Shown here piece by piece: positions 1 to 4,681 of a stretch of 6,423 nt of DNA. A model generated the notes under the pieces. The model had not been told where the DNA came from, did not search any database, and saw nothing but the letters and a program-made list of their open reading frames with translations. The stretch is from Mycolicibacterium gilvum. Its GTDB lineage: Bacteria; Actinomycetota; Actinomycetes; Mycobacteriales; Mycobacteriaceae. The position numbers were made by a program, and so were the translations under genes. Location of the stretch: positions 1 through 6,423 of the forward strand of contig NZ_UGQM01000006.1 of the NCBI RefSeq assembly GCF_900454025.1. The letters are read 5' to 3'. Within the stretch, counting starts at the first letter, position 1. Each line of letters opens with the position of its first letter.

Positions 1-375
1 CAGTTCGCCGATGAGGCGGCGTTCGAGGGCGCGGCAGAAGGAGTGGGCTTGGCTGGTGCGCCAGCCGGGGTGCTCGCAGGACTGGTATTCGTAGCAGTGC
101 AGAGCTTTGATCAGCTCGACAGCACTCCAGGTGGTGTGGCGGGGCCGCTGGTAGGCGTAGATATAGGCGTCGTCTTCGTCGTAGCGGTAGTTGACGGAGG
201 CGGCGTTCTCGTCGACAAGCATCTGTCCGACGGTGTCGATTGCGTCGTCGGTGAGCCGGCCTTCTCGGCTGGGGTTGTCGTAGTACCAGACCAGGGGTCC
301 GTAGGGGCTGGTGGGCCGGCTGGCGGCCCAGAGCAGGACGTGGATGTGTTCGGGGTCGACGATGAATGCGCTCAT
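1..375 (-). CDS. MSAFIV-type hypothetical protein, 3' end cut by window edge
   Basis: The frame is open from ATG at 375 to the window edge, giving 125 codons with no stop, so the C-terminus is missing. The protein begins MSAFIVDPEHIHVLLWAA. It continues with a WYYDNPSREGRLTDDAIDTVG segment around residues 34-54, then NENAASVNYRY-like and EDDAYIYAY stretches. Near residues 92-115 there is a Cys- and aromatic-rich block, ALHCYEYQSCEHPGW followed by SQAHSFCRALE. I recall proteins with this start and this CYEYQSCEHP block as a recurrent uncharacterised family in actinobacteria; no function is known to me. An AAAGGA ribosome site (383-388) lies 7 nt before the ATG. The gene starts 25 bp after the stop of the 97-aa gene with no terminator between, so the two probably share a transcript led by leader A1. 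There is no signal peptide or membrane segment in the visible part. The gene call is firm; the function is unknown. Confidence 0.85.
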   Translation of the reverse strand, partial: MSAFIVDPEHIHVLLWAASRPTSPYGPLVWYYDNPSREGRLTDDAIDTVGQMLVDENAASVNYRYDEDDAYIYAYQRPRHTTWSAVELIKALHCYEYQSCEHPGWRTSQAHSFCRALERRLIGEL

Positions 376-400
376 GGTGGGTTCCTTTCTGGGAGTGGGG

Positions 401-694
401 TTAGACGAGCCCGGCGGCGGTGAGGCGGCGGCGGATGGCGGCGAGACTGACGGTGGAGTCGGTAATTCGGGCCCAGTTCTGCCAGCCGTCGATGGCCTGC
501 TCGACGTCGTTGAAGTCGACGTCGGCTCCGCTGATGGGCAGGGTGTGTCCGTTGTCGGGGTGGTCGAACTTGGCGACGACGGCGATGAGTTGGCCGGTGT
601 CGTCGAACCACCCGTTGCGGCGGAAGCGCAGTTGGTAGGGCCGGCTGTCGTGGTCGTCGAGGAAGTCCCAGGCCAGGCCGTAGTCGATCTCCAT
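401..694 (-). CDS. hypothetical protein, 97 aa, first gene behind leader A1
   Basis: The protein is 97 aa and starts MEIDYGLAWDFLDDHDSRPY. The middle has alternating strands (LRFRRNGWFDDTGQLIAVVAKF) and a DVDFNDVEQAIDGWQNWARI segment. It ends in a basic helix, AAIRRRLTAAGLV. The fold could be small alpha/beta, but I do not recognise the family. I chose the ATG at 694 because a GGAG ribosome site (702-705) sits 7 nt upstream, in a GGAGAACAACC-ATG context identical to that of the 103-aa gene behind leader A2. The frame stays open upstream to 925, giving a 174-aa reading, but that extension runs through the repeated leader and does not continue into the gene in the A2 copy. I therefore treat it as chance. 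It is probably cotranscribed with the MSAFIV-type gene 25 bp downstream. There is no signal peptide or membrane segment. Confidence 0.85.
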   Translation of the reverse strand: MEIDYGLAWDFLDDHDSRPYQLRFRRNGWFDDTGQLIAVVAKFDHPDNGHTLPISGADVDFNDVEQAIDGWQNWARITDSTVSLAAIRRRLTAAGLV

Positions 695-723
695 GGTTGT
701 TCTCCGTTCGTGTACGGGTTGGG

Positions 724-995
724 TGCGCCGGTTAGCGCTGGGTTGCGGGGACCGGCGGGGTGGCGCGCGCAACCTCGAAGAGGCCGTGACGAGCGGAGCA
801 GGGTTTTCGGCCCGCGCGAGCCGGCGCGCAGCGCCCTGGCGAGCTGGCGTTGGGCCGAAAAGGTCACTCGGCCTGCGGAGTTCGGCGCGGGTGTGGGTTG
901 CGCGTGACGGGGCCTCGTCGGTCACACTGGGCGACCCAGCTGAACAGTTAAAGGTGAGGGGCTACGGACCACGCCCGCCGCAGGCGGGCATCCGC
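724..995 (-). repeat. leader repeat A1 (structured 5'-leader candidate)
   Basis: This 272-bp element differs from copy A2 by one substitution (gaacAgtt versus gaacGgtt) and two shortened G-runs. It shares scattered conserved blocks with B1 and B2. Read on the minus strand it lies just before the ribosome site of the 97-aa gene. Core features are an outer stem (766-774 with 896-904), an inner stem TTTTCGGCCC at 804-813 with GGGCCGAAAA at 852-861, and a hairpin GCCCGCC/GGCGGGC near its far end (about 973-989). It also carries a conserved CCCCAGCGCT-ACCGGC-type block next to the gene, here with one G fewer. No protein-coding gene is supported within 695-1041. The role as an RNA leader is inferred from position, orientation and paired substitutions. 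Confidence 0.8.
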
Positions 996-1018
996 CGGTC
1001 GCACCTAGTGCGCCGGCG
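996..1018. repeat. 23-bp leader-flank repeat, copy 1
   Basis: This block directly follows leader A1 and matches 22 of 23 positions of the block following leader B2 (3711-3733). Its centre is CGCACCTAGTGCG, which has 5-bp complementary arms in this copy. The flanks of A2 and B1 do not contain it. Confidence 0.7.
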
Positions 1019-1026
1019 ACCACGCA

Positions 1027-1040
1027 CCGGAAGACACCAC
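1027..1040. repeat. CCGGAAGACRCC junction motif, copy 1
   Basis: The motif CCGGAAGACACCAC lies between the terminator hairpin of the 103-aa gene and leader A1. The identical 14-mer occurs at 1738, and a 12-bp variant occurs at 3120, each at the same place in the unit. Its function is unknown. Confidence 0.65.
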
Positions 1041-1041
1041 A

Positions 1042-1078
1042 CCAGCCGATGCCCGCACCCTGCGCGGACACCGGCTGG
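1042..1078 (-). terminator. hairpin terminator of the 103-aa gene
   Basis: CCAGCCG (1042-1048) pairs with CGGCTGG (1072-1078), and inner CCGC/GCGG arms can extend the stem. It begins 10 bp past the stop codon at 1089-1091. There is no U-tract, as is common for actinobacterial terminators, so the function is inferred from position and stem strength. Confidence 0.55.
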
Positions 1079-1088
1079 GGGCGGCGGG

Positions 1089-1399
1089 TTAGTCGGTCAT
1101 GGTGTTGCCGCGGTAGACGTCGCCTTCGATGTAGGTGAGCAGGTCGCCGTTGGTGTCGGCCAGGCACCAGTAGTAGGGGGCGTCGTAGCGGACGACCCGC
1201 CAGGTGCTGTCGGCTCGGTCCCAGTAGAGCTTGTCGAGGAGCTGGGTGTCGCCCCCGAGCCGCCGAAGAAGGCGGCGCCGCTGGAGGGGTTGAAGTGTTC
1301 GTTGAGGATGGTGATGACGTCTTCGACGGTGGTGGCCTCTGCGCAGCGGGTCAGGGCGGCGTCGACGTTGGCCCAGAAGTCGTCGAGGGGGTAGGTCAT
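1089..1399 (-). CDS. hypothetical protein, 103 aa, interrupted by one frameshift
   Basis: The ATG at 1399 has a GGAG ribosome site (1407-1410) at 7 nt. Residues 1-49 read MTYPLDDFWANVDAALTRCA...EDVITILNEHFNPSSGAAFFGGSG. The frame is then lost in a run of five C (plus strand, 1252-1256); the uncorrected frame continues as a low-complexity Ser/Thr/Pro tail. Adding one base to that run restores a convincing C-terminal half. It starts GDTQLLDKLYWDRADSTWRVV and continues RYDAPYYWCLADTNGDLLTYIEGDVYRG to a TAA at 1089-1091. The total is then 103 aa. The repaired protein has an N-terminal helix and an aromatic beta-rich C-terminus. I recall similar mycobacterial hypothetical proteins ending in LTYIEGDVY, with no known function. 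It is the single gene behind leader A2, followed by its own hairpin. The lesion could be a sequencing deletion or a real pseudogene. Confidence 0.75.
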
Positions 1400-1428
1400 G
1401 GTTGTTCTCCGTCGTCTGCGGTGTTTGC

Positions 1429-1702
1429 TGCGCCGGTTAGCGCTGGGGTTGCGGGGGACCGGCGGGGTGGCGCGCGCAACCTCGAAGAGGCCGTGACGAG
1501 CGGAGCAGGGTTTTCGGCCCGCGCGAGCCGGCGCGCAGCGCCCTGGCGAGCTGGCGTTGGGCCGAAAAGGTCACTCGGCCTGCGGAGTTCGGCGCGGGTG
1601 TGGGTTGCGCGTGACGGGGCCTCGTCGGTCACACTGGGCGACCCAGCTGAACGGTTAAAGGTGAGGGGCTACGGACCACGCCCGCCGCAGGCGGGCATCC
1701 GC
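1429..1702 (-). repeat. leader repeat A2 (structured 5'-leader candidate)
   Basis: This 274-bp copy is nearly identical to A1 and lies upstream of the 103-aa gene on the minus strand. Its stems are CGCGCAACC at 1473-1481 with GGTTGCGCG at 1603-1611, and TTTTCGGCCC at 1511-1520 with GGGCCGAAAA at 1559-1568. The match to A1 continues through the ribosome site and ATG (catggttgttctccgt). The far flank beyond 1702 differs from A1 and has GC-rich sequence. No gene is supported from 1411 to 1753. A minus-strand frame of 78 aa runs through the leader but ends before the gene, so I do not call it coding. Confidence 0.8.
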
Positions 1703-1737
1703 GCCTCCGGGCGCGCCGGCCGACAGGGGGCGGCGGA

Positions 1738-1751
1738 CCGGAAGACACCAC
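1738..1751. repeat. CCGGAAGACRCC junction motif, copy 2
   Basis: CCGGAAGACACCAC is identical to the copy at 1027. It is placed between leader A2 and the terminator of the MGQYF gene. Confidence 0.65.
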
Positions 1752-1753
1752 AG

Positions 1754-1792
1754 GCCCGCCGGTCCCGCGCGGCTGCGCGGACCCGGGCGGGC
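1754..1792 (-). terminator. hairpin terminator of the MGQYF gene
   Basis: GCCCGCC (1754-1760) pairs with GGCGGGC (1786-1792). Inside it GGTCC-GCGC pairs with GCGCGG-ACC around a GGCT loop, with a small bulge. It ends about 10 bp past the stop at 1803-1805 and has no U-tract. Confidence 0.6.
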
Positions 1793-1802
1793 TGGTGGTT
1801 GG

Positions 1803-2345
1803 TCAGACCCAGAGCAGGGCGGGCACTTCGGTCCATCCGGGGCCTGGGTGCTGGGCTGCGAGGTAGATGCGGTCGCGGGCCCAGGTGGTGTGGCGCCTGT
1901 GTGTGGCGAGGCCGCCTTCGGCGGTGAGCCAGGGCAGGGGGGAGCGCCGGAATCCGTAGTCGTCGACACCGAAGTGGTCTTTGTCGAGGTACTGGCGCTT
2001 GTCGGCGTTGCAGATGTACCGGTGGGCCGGCAGTGCTGTGGGCGCTTCAGCGTTGGGGGTGACCGGCTCGTCGGGGTCGATGAGACCGGCGAACCGCACG
2101 AAATGCTGGGGTTCGACGAGCCAATACAGCGCATCCTGGTCGTCGTCGGGGTCCTCGTAGTCGCCGGCCCAGACCAGGCGGGCACCGCCGTCGAGGGTGA
2201 GCAGTATTTCCACGGCGGCCATGAGGGGGCAGTCGGCGCGGGTGTGGGTGGACAGTTTGGGTCCGGCGCCGTAGGTGGCGGGGTTGAGGGCGGCCAGGGG
2301 TCGGCCCGTGGGGTCGACGATGACGGGGTTGAAGTATTGGCCCAT
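1803..2345 (-). CDS. MGQYF-type hypothetical protein, 180 aa
   Basis: This intact 180-aa frame starts MGQYFNPVIVDPTGRPLAAL. It has a KLSTHTRADCPLMAAVEILL segment around residues 30-50, an acidic stretch (WAGDYEDPDDDQDALYWLVE), and a motif ICNADKRQYLDKDHFG near residues 110-125. It ends YLAAQHPGPGWTEVPALLWV. I recall widespread uncharacterised proteins that begin MGQY(F/Y) and carry a similar N-x-DK-x-x-YL motif. The match is from memory and no biochemical role is known to me. A GAAAGGA ribosome site lies just upstream of the ATG. The gene follows the 121-aa gene by 82 bp with a strong hairpin between and no leader copy of its own, so it is the second gene of the B1 unit. There is no signal peptide or membrane segment. 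Confidence 0.85.
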   Translation of the reverse strand: MGQYFNPVIVDPTGRPLAALNPATYGAGPKLSTHTRADCPLMAAVEILLTLDGGARLVWAGDYEDPDDDQDALYWLVEPQHFVRFAGLIDPDEPVTPNAEAPTALPAHRYICNADKRQYLDKDHFGVDDYGFRRSPLPWLTAEGGLATHRRHTTWARDRIYLAAQHPGPGWTEVPALLWV

Positions 2346-2389
2346 GGTGGTGTCCTTTCAAGGATGGGTGATGGATGAGCTGGGGTGGT

Positions 2390-2421
2390 GATCGGGCCCC
2401 GCGCCGGGGCGGGGCCCGATC
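2390..2421 (-). terminator. 12-bp perfect stem-loop between two genes of the B1 unit
   Basis: GATCGGGCCCCG (2390-2401) and CGGGGCCCGATC (2410-2421) form a perfect 12-bp inverted repeat with an 8-nt loop. It starts 6 bp after the stop at 2428-2430 and lies 44 bp before the ATG of the MGQYF gene. It could be a partial terminator or an RNA-processing or stability element, letting the MGQYF gene be expressed at a different level. There is no U-tract. Confidence 0.55.
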
Positions 2422-2427
2422 GGGTGG

Positions 2428-2792
2428 TCAGGACCGGTCGATGGCTGCGGTGAGTTCGTCGGTGGACACGGGGTTCCAGCCCACCGAGGCGACGGCCCAG
2501 GCGGTTTCGCCGATGACTACGACGTCGCCGACGGACAGGCTGCGGTGTCCGGCGCGGCGCCATCCGGTGGCCCAGGTGGCGGTGGGTTCGCAGTTGAGCT
2601 CGTCGAAGATGTGCTCGAGTGCGGCGCTGATGGCGGTCTGCTGTGGTCGGTGTCGGTGGGGATGGGCAGGTTGAAAGTTGCGGCGGCGCGCAGCCGCGCG
2701 GGTGCGGCGCGGTTGAAGCCGAGGAAACTTGCGGGGACCTCGTTGAGGTACACGGTGGTGGGCACGGTGGGTGTGGCGGTGGTGGTGGTCAT
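2428..2792 (-). CDS. hypothetical protein, 121 aa, interrupted by one frameshift
   Basis: The ATG at 2792 follows a GGGAGAA ribosome site. Residues 1-49 read MTTTTATPTVPTTVYLNEVP, then ASFLGFNRAAPARLRAAATF, then NLPIPTDTD. The frame is lost near the GG at 2645-2646; the uncorrected reading becomes a Ser/Pro tail ending at 2517. Adding one base there gives PQQTAISAALEHIFDELNCE, followed by WATGWRRAGHRSLSVGDVVV and IGETAWAVASVGWNPVSTDE, to a TGA at 2428-2430. The total is 121 aa. The second half has the RSLSVGDVVVIG...W strand pattern I recall in uncharacterised actinobacterial plasmid proteins. No function is known to me. It is the first gene behind leader B1 and probably cotranscribed with the MGQYF gene. 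The lesion resembles the one in the 103-aa gene and may be a sequence error. Confidence 0.75.
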
Positions 2793-2824
2793 GGTGTTCT
2801 CCCGTTTCTCGTGGTGAGTGGTGC

Positions 2825-3081
2825 GCCGGTCAGCGCTGGGGAGCGGTCAATCGGGTGAGGGTGGGCGGTCAACCCCGAAGAGCCGACGCCGGACGGAGCA
2901 GGGTTTTCGGCCCGCGAGCGGCAGCGAGCTTGATAGGGCCGAAAAGGTCACTCGGCCTGCGTAGTTCGGCGTCGGTGTGGGTTGACCGGTCGGGCCCCCG
3001 GCCGATTAGGCTGCGACCCCTGCTGACGGTTAAAGGTGAGTAGCTACCCAACCCACGCCCGCCGCAGGCGGGCATCCGGCG
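2825..3081 (-). repeat. leader repeat B1 (structured 5'-leader candidate)
   Basis: This 257-bp copy differs from B2 by three clustered substitutions (gacgccggacgg versus gacggcgcacgg). It shares with the A copies the inner stem (2904-2913 with 2936-2945) and the segment between the stem arms (ggtcactcggcctgcg). It also shares the gttaaaggtgag block, the cgcccgccgcaggcgggcatccg hairpin and the gene-proximal GCCGGT-AGCGCTGGGG block. The outer stem is CGGTCAACCC at 2866-2875 with GGGTTGACCG at 2979-2988. It lies upstream of the 121-aa gene. No coding gene is supported within it. Confidence 0.8.
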
Positions 3082-3119
3082 CCCGCCAGGGCGGCCGCTG
3101 CTGCTGGTGAGGTGTGATC

Positions 3120-3131
3120 CCGGAAGACGCC
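3120..3131. repeat. CCGGAAGACRCC junction motif, copy 3
   Basis: CCGGAAGACGCC differs by one base from the copies at 1027 and 1738. It lies between leader B1 and the terminator of the 83-aa gene. Confidence 0.55.
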
Positions 3132-3135
3132 GGTA

Positions 3136-3165
3136 GCCCGGTCCCCGCGCGAGGCGGGGCCGGGC
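3136..3165 (-). terminator. hairpin terminator of the 83-aa gene
   Basis: GCCCGG plus CCCCGC (3136-3148) pair with GCGGGG plus CCGGGC (3154-3165) around a 5-nt loop, with a single-base bulge. It starts 15 bp past the stop at 3181-3183 and has no U-tract. Confidence 0.6.
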
Positions 3166-3180
3166 CGGGCGGCGCTGCGC

Positions 3181-3432
3181 TTAGGCGGGCGGCATCCAGG
3201 TTCGGATGGTGTCGAGCAGGTCGGTGGTGGTGCTGGTGTCGACGACGGTGATGGGTGTCCGGGCGCCGGCCCGGTTGCGGTAGGTGCCCTGGGCCCGCTC
3301 GGCGGCGATGTCGTCCCAGGTGATCTGTCCGACGCGGTTCTGGGCTTCGATCATGGCGTCGAGGAGGCAATCGACGGGCTGGTCGATGGTGGCGATGCAG
3401 TCGGTGGTGATGATGGCGGTGGTGATGGACAT
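3181..3432 (-). CDS. hypothetical protein, 83 aa, behind leader B2
   Basis: This intact 83-aa frame begins MSITTAIITTDCIATIDQPV. It continues with a helix-like DCLLDAMIEAQNRVGQITWDDIAAERA segment and a Thr-rich TPITVVDTSTTTDLLDTIRTW end. An AAGGGG ribosome site lies about 8 nt before the ATG. It is the only gene between leader B2 and its own terminator hairpin. I do not recognise the family. Size and composition would suit a small soluble regulatory or adaptor protein, but nothing in the sequence shows this. There is no signal peptide or membrane segment. Confidence 0.75.
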   Translation of the reverse strand: MSITTAIITTDCIATIDQPVDCLLDAMIEAQNRVGQITWDDIAAERAQGTYRNRAGARTPITVVDTSTTTDLLDTIRTWMPPA

Positions 3433-3455
3433 GACGTTTCCCCTTTCGGTGCGCT

Positions 3456-3712
3456 GCCGGTCAGCGCTGGGGAGCGGTCAATCGGGTGAGGGTGGGCGGT
3501 CAACCCCGAAGAGCCGACGGCGCACGGAGCAGGGTTTTCGGCCCGCGAGCGGCAGCGAGCTTGATAGGGCCGAAAAGGTCACTCGGCCTGCGTAGTTCGG
3601 CGTCGGTGTGGGTTGACCGGTCGGGCCCCCGGCCGATTAGGCTGCGACCCCTGCTGACGGTTAAAGGTGAGTAGCTACCCAACCCACGCCCGCCGCAGGC
3701 GGGCATCCGGCG
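3456..3712 (-). repeat. leader repeat B2 (structured 5'-leader candidate)
   Basis: This 257-bp copy is nearly identical to B1 and lies upstream of the 83-aa gene. Its outer stem is CGGTCAACCC at 3497-3506 with GGGTTGACCG at 3610-3619. Its inner stem is TTTTCGGCCC at 3535-3544 with GGGCCGAAAA at 3567-3576, with a 22-nt apical loop against 38 nt in the A subtype. The sequence between 3433 and 3768 holds no supported gene apart from this element and its flank. Confidence 0.8.
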
Positions 3713-3733
3713 GTCGCTCCTAGTGCGCCGGCG
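3711..3733. repeat. 23-bp leader-flank repeat, copy 2
   Basis: It matches 22 of 23 positions of 996-1018, although the adjoining leader is subtype B here and subtype A there. It overlaps the end of leader B2 by 2 bp. Confidence 0.7.
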
Positions 3734-3756
3734 CCTCGGGGCCGCAGCGCCGAGGC
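3733..3756. other. short GC-rich stem-loop
   Basis: GCCTCGG (3733-3739) and CCGAGGC (3750-3756) form a perfect 7-bp stem with a 10-nt loop. It lies between the toxin-antitoxin terminator and leader B2, and may be a second terminator for the toxin-antitoxin operon. Confidence 0.4.
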
Positions 3757-3768
3757 TCGATGATGAAC

Positions 3769-3809
3769 GAGGGGCACCACGCCAGCGGCGCGCGCTGGCG
3801 GGTGCCCTC
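3769..3809 (-). terminator. long hairpin terminator of the toxin-antitoxin operon
   Basis: GAGGGGCACC (3769-3778) pairs with GGTGCCCTC (3801-3809) with one bulge. Inside it CGCCAGCG (3780-3787) pairs perfectly with CGCTGGCG (3793-3800). It starts 12 bp past the antitoxin stop. There is no U-tract. Confidence 0.65.
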
Positions 3810-3821
3810 GGATGCGACTGG

Positions 3822-4178
3822 TTACTGTTCCGGTGGCGCTGCGTCGGCCAGGGTGGCGAGGTCGAATTCCAGGTCGCGGTCTCCGACGGTGACGACGATG
3901 CGCGCGTTGGCGCCGGCGGCGGCGACGTAGCTGGACAGGGTGGACAGCAGCAGGTCGTGTTGGCGTTCGACTTTGGACACCGCGGCTTGTCCTACTCCCA
4001 GGCGTCGGGCGAGTTCGACTTGGGTGAGGTCGGCGGCGTGCCGGATCAGTGCCAGGTTCATGGCGTAGGCGCGGTCGTCGTCGCGCATCTGTTGGCGGAT
4101 CTGGCTGACGCGCTCGGCGCGTTCGGGATCGGCGAGGAGCTTGGTCAGGCGGGCACCGCCGCGGTCTTCGATGGTCAT
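3822..4178 (-). CDS. higA: HigA-type XRE-family antitoxin
   Basis: This is a 118-aa protein with a Cro/C1 (XRE) helix-turn-helix at about residues 51-75, LTQVELARRLGVGQAAVSKV followed by ERQHD. After it comes the LLLSTLSSYVAAAGANARIVV segment, typical of antitoxins of the HigA type and of related XRE regulators. The N-terminal 35 residues are charged and helical. In this family the protein binds and neutralises the toxin and represses the shared promoter, acting in the cytoplasm. The ATG at 4178 overlaps the toxin stop in an ATGA arrangement, indicating translational coupling. The toxin-first order is the mark of HigBA-type modules. The antitoxin frame is intact although the toxin is broken in this sequence. 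The symbol is by type, not by ortholog assignment. Confidence 0.85.
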   Translation of the reverse strand: MTIEDRGGARLTKLLADPERAERVSQIRQQMRDDDRAYAMNLALIRHAADLTQVELARRLGVGQAAVSKVERQHDLLLSTLSSYVAAAGANARIVVTVGDRDLEFDLATLADAAPPEQ

Positions 4179-4563
4179 GATTGGGTGTCCTTCCGTTGTT
4201 TCCAGGTCTCGATGGCGGCGTCGGCGCGGGTGCCGACGCTGTTGTAGAAGACGTTTCCGATGCGGGCTTTGTCGCCGGCGAACAGGGCGATGACGGCGTG
4301 CTCGTGGTCGGGGAACCACACGATGAGCCGCACGGCGATGTCGGGGTCGTAGGGGTGTGAGAGTCGCCAGACGGGATAGGTCTTGGATTGGCGGACGCGG
4401 CGCAGGTGGGCGGTGTCGTCTTCGGGTGGCTCGCCAGTTCTTGGAGGTGCTGCAGTTGTGCGGTGATGTAGTCGAGTCGGCGGGCGCTGATGGGGTCGGT
4501 ATCGGCGTGGTCTTCGAGGCGATCGAGCCAGGTGTTGAACTCGTCGGACCAGTCGATCAACAT
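4175..4563 (-). CDS. higB: HigB/RelE-type toxin, interrupted by one frameshift
   Basis: ATG at 4563 opens MLIDWSDEFNTWLDRLEDHA and runs in frame to DYITAQLQHLQELA. The frame breaks near 4432. Adding one base (CTGGC-GAG to CTGGCGGAG) joins it to EPPEDDTAHLRRVRQSKTYP and VWRLSHPYDPDIAVRLIVWF. The tail is AVIALFAGDKARIGNVFYNS and then GTRADAAIETWKQRK, ending at TGA 4175-4177. The repaired length is 129 aa. The long N-terminal helix region, the basic LRRVRQS strand and the RLIVWF...VIALFAGDK strands resemble HigB/RelE-type mRNA interferases, which cut ribosome-bound mRNA. The next gene is an XRE antitoxin overlapping by 4 bp, which supports the assignment. As written, the sequence would give a truncated, probably inactive protein. 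Either one base is missing from the sequence or the toxin is dead while the antitoxin is kept. Confidence 0.8.
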
Positions 4564-4569
4564 ACGTTG

Positions 4570-4604
4570 ATACTACTCTGAGGGAATACGCCTTGCAACG
4601 CATA
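4570..4604 (-). promoter_or_regulatory. toxin-antitoxin promoter with palindromic operator
   Basis: On the minus strand TTGCAA (4593-4598) and TAGTAT (4570-4575) stand 17 bp apart, a good -35/-10 pair. The -10 ends 6 bp before the ATG at 4563, so the start site would fall at or next to the A of ATG, giving a leaderless mRNA. No Shine-Dalgarno sequence precedes the ATG. An imperfect 18-bp palindrome (14 of 18 symmetric positions, TAYGCSTTGCAASGCRTA, 4587-4604) covers the -35. This is a natural binding site for the XRE antitoxin and would give autorepression. Confidence 0.6.
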
Positions 4605-4681
4605 TTGTGGATGTGGAGCGGTTCGCATTGTCGGGCCTCCGTGGTTGAGATGTGTTGGTGCAGAGCTGTTTTCGGGACTGC

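Noticed and set aside
43..423. Plus-strand Val/Gly-rich frames opposite the minus-strand genes, also at 1848-2378 and 3723-4247
   Set aside because: They are antisense shadows typical of high-GC coding DNA, with no ribosome sites and skewed composition.
401..925. A 174-aa minus-strand reading that joins leader A1 to the 97-aa gene
   Set aside because: The extension is made of leader sequence, and in the near-identical A2 copy the same frame stops before the gene. A good ribosome site lies at 702-705 for the ATG at 694.
1655..2563. A 302-aa minus-strand frame rich in Pro, Thr and Arg
   Set aside because: It is out of frame with the MGQYF protein and the repaired 121-aa protein, which have normal composition and ribosome sites. 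It is a high-GC shadow.
2869..3075. Possible leader peptide conserved in all leaders (THT-AELRRPSDLFGP)
   Set aside because: Similarity follows from DNA conserved for stems. One variable codon changes Arg to Asp, there is no clear ribosome site, and the ends of the frame differ between subtypes.
724..3712. CRISPR array
   Set aside because: The repeats are ~260-275 bp, have genes between them and no short regular spacers.
724..3712. Integron attC array or MITE
   Set aside because: I see no attC core sites or integrase, and no terminal inverted repeats with target duplications. Fixed placement upstream of start codons favours a leader. Recombination is kept only as an alternative.
3661..4175. 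Continuation of the toxin's first frame as a long Pro/Arg-rich tail to about 300 aa
   Set aside because: The tail is low complexity and overlaps the antitoxin out of frame. The repaired frame ends exactly at the antitoxin start.
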